A DNA stretch of 36,106 bases from Bifidobacterium callitrichidarum (lineage in GTDB: Bacteria > Actinomycetota > Actinomycetes > Actinomycetales > Bifidobacteriaceae): the NCBI RefSeq assembly GCF_003129905.1, contig NZ_QFFM01000032.1:1-36106 (forward strand). The letters are read 5' to 3'. Made by a program: the position numbers and the translations under genes. Shown in pieces: positions 15,752 through 22,830 of the stretch. Every line of letters begins with the position of its first letter. Position 1 is the first letter of the stretch. Under the pieces are notes generated by a model that was given only the letters and a program-made list of their open reading frames with translations, made no database searches and had not been told where the DNA came from.

Positions 15752-16150
15752 TCAGGCGAACGTGATATTCACCTGCGGCGGCTCCGGCTGCCCCACCGTA
15801 GCATCGAGGGCCTGCCTCGGCCTGCCCTCCGCCCTATCCAACAGCTCACGCAACGCCTTAAGCTGCTGCACGGGATTACTGCCATCCTTGGCGCTCGCCA
15901 GCAACTGCAAAACAAGCTGCTGAACCTGCGTCAATTCACCACGCTCGACCTTCTCCATTTCGTTCGCCAATTGCTCGTCAGTCATATCGAGATAACGACG
16001 CGCAGTCAGCTCAAAGGAACGGCCTTTGGTGGGGAACGTATTACGCCGCTCCGGGTTCGTATGAAAACCCGTCACCGGGTGATTGCCTTGCGCGAACCTG
16101 CCCAGCTCGTCCCTGTCACCAGCGTTGTTGTTATCATCGTCGTCCGTCAT
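15752..16150 (-). CDS. Small-terminase-like / DUF5681-type protein
   Basis: 132 residues. An acidic N-terminal tail (TDDDDNNNAGDRDE) leads to GRFAQGNHPVTGF, resembling the RFxxGN(P) motif of DUF5681 proteins. The helical C-terminus ends ALRELLDRAEGRPRQALD, resembling the LDRxEGKPxQ ending of many phage small terminase or terminase-associated proteins. Start ATG 16150 is used because GAGAAAGG precedes it; 12 more codons upstream are open. It sits 48 bases after the ATPase stop, last in the replication-type operon. In phage satellites a private small terminase redirects helper-phage packaging. The assignment is based on motif resemblance only, and a generic DNA-binding protein is the alternative. 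Confidence 0.5.
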   Translation of the reverse strand: MTDDDDNNNAGDRDELGRFAQGNHPVTGFHTNPERRNTFPTKGRSFELTARRYLDMTDEQLANEMEKVERGELTQVQQLVLQLLASAKDGSNPVQQLKALRELLDRAEGRPRQALDATVGQPEPPQVNITFA

Positions 16151-16198
16151 TATTACGCCTTTCTCCGCTTGGAATGCAAGCGGCAAATATCACTATGC

Positions 16199-17770
16199 TC
16201 ATAGGTTCACACCTCGCTTCGTTAGTTCGTCGGAGGTTTTATTGAGCCACAGCCCGGTGTTCTTAACCTTGCGAATAGCGAACAGCTGAGCTATCGAAAG
16301 CGCGGCCCAATTCTTCACATCGGCGGTGGTAATCAGGCTAGCGGCCCATTGCTCCAAGTCGGGCGTCGCATCGGCGGAAGACTCGAACACATCAGAGGGC
16401 CTGTCCGCATTGGAGCCCTTACTCTCATATAAAGTGTCCGATGCGTCCTTTCCGGCCAAAACGTCCGGCAGTTCGGGTTGCTGACTTTTGTTTACCCCCT
16501 CTCTAAAAGTGTTCGACATGTCCACAACGTCCAGCGCATTCGGCCTCGGTGGCCCTAGTTTCAACGTCTCCCATATTCTCAGGGCCTTCCACGCTTGAGA
16601 AAACGCCGAGAACCGATAACCACGTTTGGTATGGCCACGGTTGCGGCTCGCTTCTACACCGGCCTTCTTCAACATCGATGCCAAACGCTTCGTGGTCAGA
16701 CGCCCGAAACTTCCTACTTGTTCGCTGCCCCATTGCTTCGGATTACTAGCTGCAAGGGCATCGCACATCTGCTGTGAACCGACAAATGGCATTGAAGCCC
16801 ACTGACTCGCCCACAATCTCGCGATGTCTTTCAGCAGAAGAATGTGCGGCGAATCATTGGCAAGCCCCATGTCGGCATCCATTTTGGCTTGTTCCACGTA
16901 CTCGGCGGACAAGCGGCGCACTACGTCAAGCCATTCGCCGGATTGCGTTTGAGCAATGCGGGCCAGCGGTAGCCATACTTCTTTATATCGTCCCTTGACG
17001 ATATCAGGCAATATAGGACGCAGCTTGATAGACTCTTTCGCGATTGCCGCCCAATTGTCCAGATCGCGCTTCAGGTCAAGAAATTCCTGATCATTCTCGA
17101 TTATCTCCCAGTCAGTTTCTTCTACCTCGTCGTTCGGATAGAGGAACACTTGGATACACCGCTGTTTTGTATCCGCCGAAAGGTCAGGGTTATTGCCTGC
17201 GAATGCAACAGGCGCATAGGTACTCTTACGTACCACCTTCCAACCGTGATTCTTATCCGGTTCCTGAACAGTACGGCTGCCTCCTCGCTTGTAACCGGTG
17301 TTTACTACGGCGATGAAGTCAGCAGTCAGGGGGTTATCCTTGCGCAAGCTCCTATCCGCCTCGTCTACAAGCAGCACATAGCCCTGATCGGCCAAGTTGG
17401 CAAGCAAGGACGCCGAACTGATTGCACTCAGCATTTCAGATTTCGCACACAAGTGCGCAATCCATTCCAGCAGTGTGGTTTTGCCCGCACCCGGTATGAT
17501 GCTTGTAATCAACAGGCGTGGCGTCGTGTACATTTCGCGGTAAACTCGCGCGTGCATAATCCACAGGGCAAGTATCCTCAGATTGTCGTCCGATGTGCCC
17601 ACGTGATTCTTCAGCATGCGGAATATACGGTCGGCAATTCTGCTGGGGTCGAAACTCTGTCCACCATCGCTGGACGTTTCGGTCGGGTAGGACGCATTGG
17701 ACACATTATGCGAAGTAGCGCCGAACAGGTCGTCCTCCGGTCCCATATCTACGGTCGTATTCTCGATCAT
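16199..17770 (-). CDS. DUF3631-type ATPase, putative replication helicase
   Basis: 523 residues. A P-loop IPGAGKTT is at about residues 92-99, and Walker B YVLLVDEADR at about 131-140. A sensor-like APVAFAGNNPDLSADTKQR follows. The C-terminal part (about 230-400), with LPLARIAQTQSGEWLDVVRR, a winged-helix-like region and GYRFSAFSQAW, matches the DUF3631 pattern found in primase/helicase proteins of actinobacterial plasmids and phages. The N-terminal primase/polymerase part of larger relatives is absent, so it may act with another protein. The tail (about 420-523) is low-similarity and polar. Start ATG 17770 overlaps the upstream stop as ATGA, indicating coupling. Probable job: replication of the excised element. 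Confidence 0.75.
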   Translation of the reverse strand: MIENTTVDMGPEDDLFGATSHNVSNASYPTETSSDGGQSFDPSRIADRIFRMLKNHVGTSDDNLRILALWIMHARVYREMYTTPRLLITSIIPGAGKTTLLEWIAHLCAKSEMLSAISSASLLANLADQGYVLLVDEADRSLRKDNPLTADFIAVVNTGYKRGGSRTVQEPDKNHGWKVVRKSTYAPVAFAGNNPDLSADTKQRCIQVFLYPNDEVEETDWEIIENDQEFLDLKRDLDNWAAIAKESIKLRPILPDIVKGRYKEVWLPLARIAQTQSGEWLDVVRRLSAEYVEQAKMDADMGLANDSPHILLLKDIARLWASQWASMPFVGSQQMCDALAASNPKQWGSEQVGSFGRLTTKRLASMLKKAGVEASRNRGHTKRGYRFSAFSQAWKALRIWETLKLGPPRPNALDVVDMSNTFREGVNKSQQPELPDVLAGKDASDTLYESKGSNADRPSDVFESSADATPDLEQWAASLITTADVKNWAALSIAQLFAIRKVKNTGLWLNKTSDELTKRGVNL

Positions 17771-18342
17771 GCCACCACCTTCCACCCGTCGGCGAGCGCC
17801 GCCGCAATCTCATCCCAAGGCGCACCCGCCTGATTTGCGATGAACTTCAGGACGTTGTCACCCGTATAGTTCAAAAGTCGGGCGCTCGCTGCCATGCGTT
17901 GCCGTATGCAATGGAGGTCTTGCCGGTTGCGGGTCGGCAGTAAGCCGAGCGTAAGCACGCTGTCGATCATCACGTCGGTTTGGTTGGTGCGGATAAGCTT
18001 GTGACCGCGCTTTGGAAATGGGCCGGTAGTGAGCGTTGTCCGGGCGTCGGCGCACAGCAGCATGGCGGCTTGCAGCATCCTTAAGGCGGGGAGATCGTTG
18101 TTTTTAGCGGTGAACGCTATTGAAGTTGGTGCAATCCATGTAGCATATGAGCACATGGTCAGGCAGCGGGCCGTGCCGATGGCGTCGTGGGTGACGGTCA
18201 GCTTGTAGAGGCCATAGGCGGCCTCCAGTAGATAGTCGGTGGTGGCCTGAAGCACGTAGCCGGGCGCATTAGGGGCGAAATTCTCGCCTAGAATGGTAAT
18301 TGACTTCCCCGCCCCGACATTAATCATGTTGGGGTTTCTCAT
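17767..18342 (-). CDS. Unrecognised element protein coupled to the ATPase
   Basis: 191 residues, not recognised. It appears globular and mostly helical after a Gly-rich start (NVGAGKSITILGENF). It has no membrane segment, P-loop or zinc motif; the GAGKS string sits in a beta-rich N-terminus without the usual P-loop context. Cysteines at TARCLTMCSY are not in a metal-binding pattern. The gene overlaps both neighbours by four bases (ATGA at 18339-18342 and at 17767-17770), so it is translated with the HTH protein and the ATPase. That position suggests a replication accessory such as a primase or loader, but this is inference only. Confidence 0.7.
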   Translation of the reverse strand: MRNPNMINVGAGKSITILGENFAPNAPGYVLQATTDYLLEAAYGLYKLTVTHDAIGTARCLTMCSYATWIAPTSIAFTAKNNDLPALRMLQAAMLLCADARTTLTTGPFPKRGHKLIRTNQTDVMIDSVLTLGLLPTRNRQDLHCIRQRMAASARLLNYTGDNVLKFIANQAGAPWDEIAAALADGWKVVA

Positions 18343-18566
18343 TTTGCACTATCCTTCAGCACGGCTGCGTTTGCCGGGACTGCAAATAATGCCTCAACTG
18401 ATTCGAGATCAATTAGGACTCGTCTTGGCGTAGGTTTGTAGTACTTCAGGATTCCTGAATACATCAAGTGCTGCACGTGCCGCTTGCTGCAACGCATTAA
18501 GCTTGCAGTTTCTGCGATAGTGAGTACTTTTGGAATATTAATATCTTTGCGTACGCTGACGCTCAT
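18339..18566 (-). CDS. Excisionase-like helix-turn-helix protein
   Basis: 75 residues with a single winged HTH of the HTH_17 / MerR-like excisionase type: VLTIAETASLMRCSKRHVQH, then YSGILKYYKPTPRRVLIDLE. The family binds element DNA as excisionase (recombination directionality factor) or as a regulator. GGAG lies six bases before ATG 18566. It heads a coupled operon with the 191-residue protein and the ATPase. The 155-bp gap upstream (18567-18721) should hold the promoter, but no hexamer pair stands out. Typical excisionase genes lie beside the integrase; here one gene lies between. Confidence 0.75.
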   Translation of the reverse strand: MSVSVRKDINIPKVLTIAETASLMRCSKRHVQHLMYSGILKYYKPTPRRVLIDLESVEALFAVPANAAVLKDSAK

Positions 18567-18721
18567 GATACTCCGATCATGCCATCACTGCGTAGCAACT
18601 CACAATGTTTTTTACCCCTCCGCACCAGTGGAATACCAGCACCGGTCACATGGAGAATTCATACCATGCCTCTAGGTAGTATCGGGGAAGCTATGTGAAT
18701 AATAGCACAAATGTACGAAGA

Positions 18722-19180
18722 TTAGTGCAACTTGGCTAATATCTCTGTCAGAGAAACCGAAATCCACTCATTGTTCTTGTCATTTGGACAAATATCAATA
18801 TGCTCGTCACCCGACATTTCATCTACGCCTTCAATGACAAAATAGCATTCTGCATAAGCGGGGGTTTCTTTCCCCGTCACGCAGATTCTTCGTCTGGCTC
18901 CAAATGCTCGCCCACTTTTTCTTACACGGTCGGTATGCCATTCCCCATCTTCAAAAGTGTTATCCAACCGTGTACGACTATTTTTCACCAGTTCCCTAAC
19001 CTGCTTCGGCGCAGTTAGTTCAGTTAAATGAATTGCAAGTTCTCTCTTACTAGCCCCGAAACAAGCTTCCAAGGCAAGTTTTTTATTCCTGACGTATTTT
19101 CTATAAAGAACTGCTTTCTGTATCTTCGCTTCCGTGATATAGCTTTTAGCGTCTTCAGATCGTTGGATTCGCCATGCCAT
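18722..19180 (-). CDS. Unrecognised protein downstream of the integrase
   Basis: 152 residues, not recognised. The N-terminal half is basic and helical (KAVLYRKYVRNKKLALEACF). The C-terminal half is predicted beta-rich and includes ARRRICVTGK and YAECYFVIEGVD. It has no signal peptide or membrane segment. ATG 19180 is preferred, with GGAAGG 13 bases upstream; a GTG at 19201 would add seven residues but has no ribosome-binding site. It begins about 30 bases after the integrase stop on the same strand, so it is probably co-transcribed. Low G/C content suggests foreign origin. Cargo position makes a defence or superinfection role possible but unsupported. Confidence 0.6.
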   Translation of the reverse strand: MAWRIQRSEDAKSYITEAKIQKAVLYRKYVRNKKLALEACFGASKRELAIHLTELTAPKQVRELVKNSRTRLDNTFEDGEWHTDRVRKSGRAFGARRRICVTGKETPAYAECYFVIEGVDEMSGDEHIDICPNDKNNEWISVSLTEILAKLH

Positions 19181-19210
19181 GGCCCATAATATCCTTCCCA
19201 CAACGCAACA

Positions 19211-20554
19211 TCATTGCGAAAACGTTGCAAGCTCGGCTTCCAATATCTGCCTTTTGGAGTCTAGCTGCTCCAACTCAGCAATTACTTTATTTAATTCGTT
19301 GCGCACGACTTCTTCAGTACGCTTCGGCTCAATAAGTTTTTCAAATGCCTTATTCCCCAGCTCTCGAACTCGCTTTTTGTCTGCTCGCTGATAATGTTTT
19401 ACCCCTACGGCTACATCACGTCGGCGCGTTGCAGCCATATAGTCTTTTGCGTTTTCTGCATCGCGCGAAATCTGAGTATCATACGTGGCGCGCAATGTAT
19501 GAAAATGCAAGTCGGAACGCCCAGCCTTTTCACGCGCTTCGGCAAATTGCTTTCGAAGGGTGTTCGGGCTTAATATTGAAGACCGCTTAGCCGAGATCAA
19601 CATCGCCTCCGGACTGCTTGCGTTCGCGTACTTCTCTACGTGTTCTTTCAGCAAGTTCACCATTCCTTCAGGAATGGGCATAGCATCATTAGATGCAGCG
19701 TTTTTTGTATCCGCAAGACGCAATGGCCCTGTATCATTTTCTCCACGCCCTAGGCTATGGCGAACGCGCAACAGGCCATGTTTGAAATCTATATCGCATA
19801 CTCGTAATGCACAGACCTCGCTGATACGCAAACCAAAAGCGGCGCCCAAGTAGACTGCAATTCTTGAATATTCGGGCATACTCTCATATATCACCCTTAT
19901 TTCATCTTTCGTAGCTACGGGAATCTTCGCTTGTTCGCTATCAGGCACTTTGGGAAGAGGAATGCCTTCGCAGGGATTTTTAGAGATCAACGCCGGCCGC
20001 TCTTCGGTTTCCAATAGAGCCTTACGCATAATGGTACGCATTTCTTTCATGGCGCGCTGTCGAGCAAATGGGCCATATTGTTCCAGCCATTCAGAACATG
20101 CGCGAATATCTTTACTTGTGATATCGCGTATCAGCATATCTTTGAAGAAATCCGTTAGGTGTTTTACCGCTGTCTTCTTTGCTCGCATTGTGTCAGGGCG
20201 AACGGCTTCACCGGTAGCGGCATTTCGGTACCCTTCTAGATATCCTTCAGCGAAATCTTTGAATCTTACCGTCTTGTATCGCTCCAGCTCCTTGCGCTGC
20301 TTTGATGGCACATACGGCAGTCCTAGAGACGCCGCCTCATCCATACGACGAATCTCTTCCTTCAGCCAACTGCTAGCTTGCTCTTTTTGTCCGACTTTAA
20401 AAGACTTCGTAATGTACCTACCGGGCCTATTGGGGTCAAGCACCTTCGCTCGATACCCAGTCAGCTTTCCGTTTCGGTTTATCTTTGATATACCGCCACG
20501 GCCATTAATCGAGTTAGAACCTCTTGCGGCGCGTTTGGATGTTTTAACAGTCAT
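19211..20554 (-). CDS. Tyrosine-family site-specific integrase
   Basis: Recombinase expected to insert and excise the element at tRNA-Arg. 447 residues. An N-terminal arm-binding-like part (about 20-80) includes SKINRNGKLTGYRAK. A SAM-like core-binding domain follows (about 90-190). The catalytic domain has the first Arg in AAFGLRISEVCALR, the HxLR box in FHTLRATYDTQ, and the nucleophile in GVKHYQRADK (Tyr388). The usual G-H/W box before the Tyr is not obvious. About 60 residues follow the Tyr, ending in a likely coiled coil. Start ATG 20554 follows GGAGG; a GTG two codons upstream lies inside that site. The gene starts 172 bp from the tRNA end. Codon use is more A/T-rich than in the flanks. 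Confidence 0.92.
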   Translation of the reverse strand: MTVKTSKRAARGSNSINGRGGISKINRNGKLTGYRAKVLDPNRPGRYITKSFKVGQKEQASSWLKEEIRRMDEAASLGLPYVPSKQRKELERYKTVRFKDFAEGYLEGYRNAATGEAVRPDTMRAKKTAVKHLTDFFKDMLIRDITSKDIRACSEWLEQYGPFARQRAMKEMRTIMRKALLETEERPALISKNPCEGIPLPKVPDSEQAKIPVATKDEIRVIYESMPEYSRIAVYLGAAFGLRISEVCALRVCDIDFKHGLLRVRHSLGRGENDTGPLRLADTKNAASNDAMPIPEGMVNLLKEHVEKYANASSPEAMLISAKRSSILSPNTLRKQFAEAREKAGRSDLHFHTLRATYDTQISRDAENAKDYMAATRRRDVAVGVKHYQRADKKRVRELGNKAFEKLIEPKRTEEVVRNELNKVIAELEQLDSKRQILEAELATFSQ

Positions 20555-20571
20555 ACACACCTCCGGCCTAT

Positions 20572-20592
20572 GTACCTAAGAATGTACCTAAG
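20572..20592. promoter_or_regulatory. Possible integrase arm-type sites, proximal end
   Basis: TGTACCTAAG appears at 20572 and again in TGTACCTAAG at 20583, giving an 11-base direct repeat just upstream of the integrase start. Related sequence occurs at 14331 near the other end. Integrase binding here could also autoregulate the gene. Confidence 0.5.
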
Positions 20593-20691
20593 TGTTTCAT
20601 AATCCGTCGTTTTCTGACATAAACCGTCATCTACTATGATACCGCACAACAGCCCATAAACCCAATAAAAATAACGGTTTTGCGTATAGAA

Positions 20692-20722
20692 AAGGGGCTC
20701 TGAATATAATTCAGAACCCCTT
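20692..20722 (-). terminator. Replacement terminator for tRNA-Arg, inside the element
   Basis: Stem AAGGGG-x-TCTGAAT (20692-20705) with ATTCAGA-x-CCCCTT (20709-20722), a three-base loop, and TTTTC following on the minus strand. It begins four bases beyond the tRNA 3' end. It is element DNA, so it replaces the terminator displaced to 14206-14245. Confidence 0.75.
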
Positions 20723-20726
20723 AGAG

Positions 20727-20799
20727 TGGGCCCAAAGGGGATCGAACCCTCGACCTTCTGTTCCGGAGACAGACGCTCTATCCACTGAGCTACGGACCC
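20727..20799 (-). tRNA. tRNA-Arg (anticodon CCG)
   Basis: A 73-base cloverleaf reads directly from the sequence. The acceptor is GGGTCCG with TGGGCCC (two G-T wobbles), the D stem is GCTC/GAGC, the anticodon stem is TCTGT/ACAGA with loop CTCCGGA, the variable loop is AGGTC, and the T stem is GAGGG/CCCTT around TTCGATC. The anticodon CCG reads the CGG arginine codon. CCA is not encoded. Its 3' end is the integration site of the adjoining element, which leaves the tRNA intact. A TACAGT hexamer at 20813-20818 could be its -10. Confidence 0.96.
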
Positions 20800-21018
20800 A
20801 GACAACTTCACTACTGTACACCACGCCCGGCCGGCCCGCACCCACCGGTCCGCCATTCGCAGTGATTTCACAGGTTCAACGAGGCCCATCGCGCAGAACA
20901 GCACGAGATAGCGCCAACCACCGCGTGGAATAGGCCCGCCGGCACGCCCCGACTGCAAACCGTTGCAACAACGATTGCAAACCCCGCAAATCCCCGCGCT
21001 TCGCCCTACAATGGGGCT

Positions 21019-21645
21019 ATGTCGGAACCTACAGATGACTTCGAATACGAGCGCCGCTTCTTCTGCCGCGAACTGCCGGCGGAATATGACGACGGCGATG
21101 CCCCGGCGCTCATCATTCAGAGCTACTACGTGTACACCGACAATTACGCCTTGCGCGTGCGGCTGCTCTCGCACAGCATACAGATGGATATGACGCCCGA
21201 TTTGGACCCGATCGCCGTGCTGGAGGACAACCGCGAGCGCTTCTCCGAGGCATACGTCACCGTCAAAGGCCCGTCCGTGGGCGGCACGCGCTATGAGGTG
21301 GAGCGCGAGATCGATACGCGCATCGCGGTCGAACTCGTCAAGCGCGGCGGCAGGGTGGTCATCAAGAACCGTTATTCCGTGTGGATCGCGGAGGACGGCT
21401 GGAGCGTGGACGTGTTCGGCGGCCCAAACGCGCCGCTCGTGGTGGCCGAGGCCGAGCGCGCCACACCCGTCACCAATCTGACGATTCCGAAGTTCTGCAT
21501 CACCGAAATCACCGATCAGCCTCGGTTCAACAACGACGGACTCGCCGAGCGGCCGTTCGGCGAATGGAGGGATGACTTCGAGAGGGAGCTGGCCAAGGAC
21601 GGCCCTCACTTCCAGCCGTATTTTGGAAAGAACCGGATGGCGTAG
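21019..21645 (+). CDS. CYTH-domain (triphosphate tunnel) protein
   Basis: 208 residues. The N-terminal EYERRFF stands where CYTH proteins carry ExExK. Further CYTH-like strands are YEVEREID, KNRYSVW, WSVDVFGG and LVVAEAE, alternating charged residues that line the tunnel which binds triphosphates and metal. Members hydrolyse inorganic triphosphate or thiamine triphosphate, or make cAMP; which one applies here cannot be said. ATG 21019 follows a weak GGGG. The gene stands alone, beyond the tRNA and outside the element, with the next gene on the opposite strand. The C-terminal 30 residues (GEWRDDFERELAKDG) look helical. Confidence 0.8.
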   Translation: MSEPTDDFEYERRFFCRELPAEYDDGDAPALIIQSYYVYTDNYALRVRLLSHSIQMDMTPDLDPIAVLEDNRERFSEAYVTVKGPSVGGTRYEVEREIDTRIAVELVKRGGRVVIKNRYSVWIAEDGWSVDVFGGPNAPLVVAEAERATPVTNLTIPKFCITEITDQPRFNNDGLAERPFGEWRDDFERELAKDGPHFQPYFGKNRMA

Positions 21646-21655
21646 GCCGGCCGGG

Positions 21656-21703
21656 GACTCCCCTCAGTCGCTACGCGACAGCTCCCCTCAAAGAGGGGAG
21701 CCC
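21656..21703. repeat. REP-like palindromic repeat, copy 3
   Basis: Same family as at 8349 in the opposite orientation: CTCCCCTCAGTCGC-TAC-GCGACAG, then CTCCCCT-CAA-AGAGGGGAG. The stem around the three-base loop is CGC/GCG here. It lies between convergent genes (CYTH plus, CnoX-like minus) and could terminate both. Confidence 0.8.
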
Positions 21704-21767
21704 ATGCTTCCATGGCAATGTCCTCAAGGAAGGGAACCCATCGCACGGCACAGCCGGAAGACACGCC

Positions 21768-22745
21768 TCAGTACATCAGCGTGGCGAGGCGACGACGGGC
21801 GCGCTTCAGGCGCTCATCGGTCGGCTCGGGGATGGCGAAGTACTCCAGCAAACGCTTGCGCACCTCGTCCAGGTCGGCCTTGTGCCCGGCGGCGAGGAAG
21901 TCCAGCAGACGGTCGAAGGCGTCCTGAATCTGGCCGCCGATCATGTCGATGTCGGCCACGGCCAGCTGCGCCTCGACGTCGTCCGGGGCGGCGGCCGCGG
22001 CGGCGCGCACCTCACGCACGTTCGCCTGGCCGGAGCGGGCCAGCAACAGCGCCTTGGCGCGTTCGCGAGCGGCAAGCGCATCGTGCGGGTCGGATTCCAG
22101 CACGCGAGCATATTCGGCGGCCGCACCGGCGTAATCGCCCTCCTCGGCCAGACGATGGGCCTCGGCGTGCTCGGGCGGCACCTGATCGGCACCCGCACCG
22201 GCGGCACCGGACGCACCGGCGGACTTGGCCGCATCCGAATCAGGGTCGCCGGAGTACGGGGCGGTGCCGCTCACACCGGCCTGCGCGGCGGCCTGGATGA
22301 TCTTCGGAATCACCTCGTCGCACAGCTGTTTGATCTCGTCGTCGCCCGGCAACCCCTGCAGCAGCGGCATCGGACGGCCGCCGATGAGCGCGAACAGCGC
22401 GGGCGCGCCCTGCACCTGCAGCGCCTGGGCGATGGACGGGTTCGAGGCGATGTCGATGCGGGAGAGCTGGATCTTGCCGTCCAGCGCGTTCACCGCGTCG
22501 CCCAGCGCGCGGGCCATCGGGAAGAGACGGTCGTCCGTGGGCACCCACAGCAGCATGAGGATCGGGAACGTGGCCGAGGTCTGCACCATGGCCTGGAAGG
22601 TGTTCTCGTTGGTGTCGATCACATAGCCGCCGGCCGCGGGAGCGCCGCCCGCCTGCCCCGGTTCGGCCTTGACCTGATGCTTGAGGGCCTCCAGATCCAC
22701 TGCCCCTGCCAGGGACACTCCGGGATGGAACTGCTGATCAGCCAT
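21768..22745 (-). CDS. CnoX/YbbN-like thioredoxin-fold protein with TPR region
   Basis: 325 residues. A thioredoxin-like domain (about 40-150) is followed by an Ala/Gly-rich linker and a helical TPR-type C-terminus (about 190-320; HRLAEEGDYAGAAAEYARVL). Where thioredoxins have WCxxC this protein has WVPTDD (Trp67), so it has no disulfide-exchange chemistry. Cis-Pro is retained in GAPALFAL. This matches the co-chaperone group represented by E. coli CnoX (YbbN), which protects proteins from aggregation and delivers them to GroEL or DnaK. ATG 22745 is chosen over GTG 22757 because GGAGG lies six bases upstream. It is downstream of a terminator, so transcribed separately. Confidence 0.85.
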   Translation of the reverse strand: MADQQFHPGVSLAGAVDLEALKHQVKAEPGQAGGAPAAGGYVIDTNENTFQAMVQTSATFPILMLLWVPTDDRLFPMARALGDAVNALDGKIQLSRIDIASNPSIAQALQVQGAPALFALIGGRPMPLLQGLPGDDEIKQLCDEVIPKIIQAAAQAGVSGTAPYSGDPDSDAAKSAGASGAAGAGADQVPPEHAEAHRLAEEGDYAGAAAEYARVLESDPHDALAARERAKALLLARSGQANVREVRAAAAAAPDDVEAQLAVADIDMIGGQIQDAFDRLLDFLAAGHKADLDEVRKRLLEYFAIPEPTDERLKRARRRLATLMY

Positions 22746-22773
22746 ACTTGCCTCCACAAATGCTTACAAATAC

Positions 22774-22810
22774 AAAAACGGTGCCGGAACCGATTGTAGT
22801 TCCGGCACCG
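22774..22810 (-). terminator. Strong intrinsic terminator after the lipoprotein gene
   Basis: Perfect 12-bp stem CGGTGCCGGAAC / GTTCCGGCACCG with an eight-base loop, followed on the minus strand by TTTTTG. It lies 21 bases past the lipoprotein stop and overlaps the upstream region of the CnoX-like gene. Confidence 0.9.
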
Positions 22811-22830
22811 CAAGTACGCGGCGGATACGC

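Larger units (their letters stand above)
14254..20739. mobile_element. Integrated element in tRNA-Arg, satellite-like
   Basis: A 6.5-kb insertion bounded by a 14-bp repeat of the tRNA-Arg 3' end, with a tyrosine integrase next to the intact tRNA copy. Minus-strand order from the tRNA: integrase, unknown 152-residue protein, HTH excisionase-like protein, unknown 191-residue protein, DUF3631-type ATPase, small-terminase-like protein. Then come an XRE regulator (plus) and a membrane HNH protein (minus). Parts of it (18.5-20.7 kb) look clearly more A/T-rich than the flanks. There is no capsid, tail, portal, large terminase, relaxase or type IV secretion gene. It therefore looks like a phage satellite or a minimal integrative element, not a prophage or conjugative element. 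Confidence 0.85.

Noticed and set aside
18339..18721. Toxin-antitoxin pair formed by the 75-residue HTH protein and its neighbour
   Set aside because: The HTH protein has an excisionase-type winged helix and its coupled partner is 191 residues with no toxin motif, so a toxin-antitoxin reading has no positive support.
14254..20739. Complete prophage
   Set aside because: No portal, capsid, tail, large terminase or lysis gene is present in 6.5 kb, and the gene order is that of a minimal element.
20551..21609. 352-codon minus frame spanning tRNA-Arg and the CYTH gene
   Set aside because: It reads through the tRNA gene and antisense to a recognisable CYTH protein, so it is a shadow.
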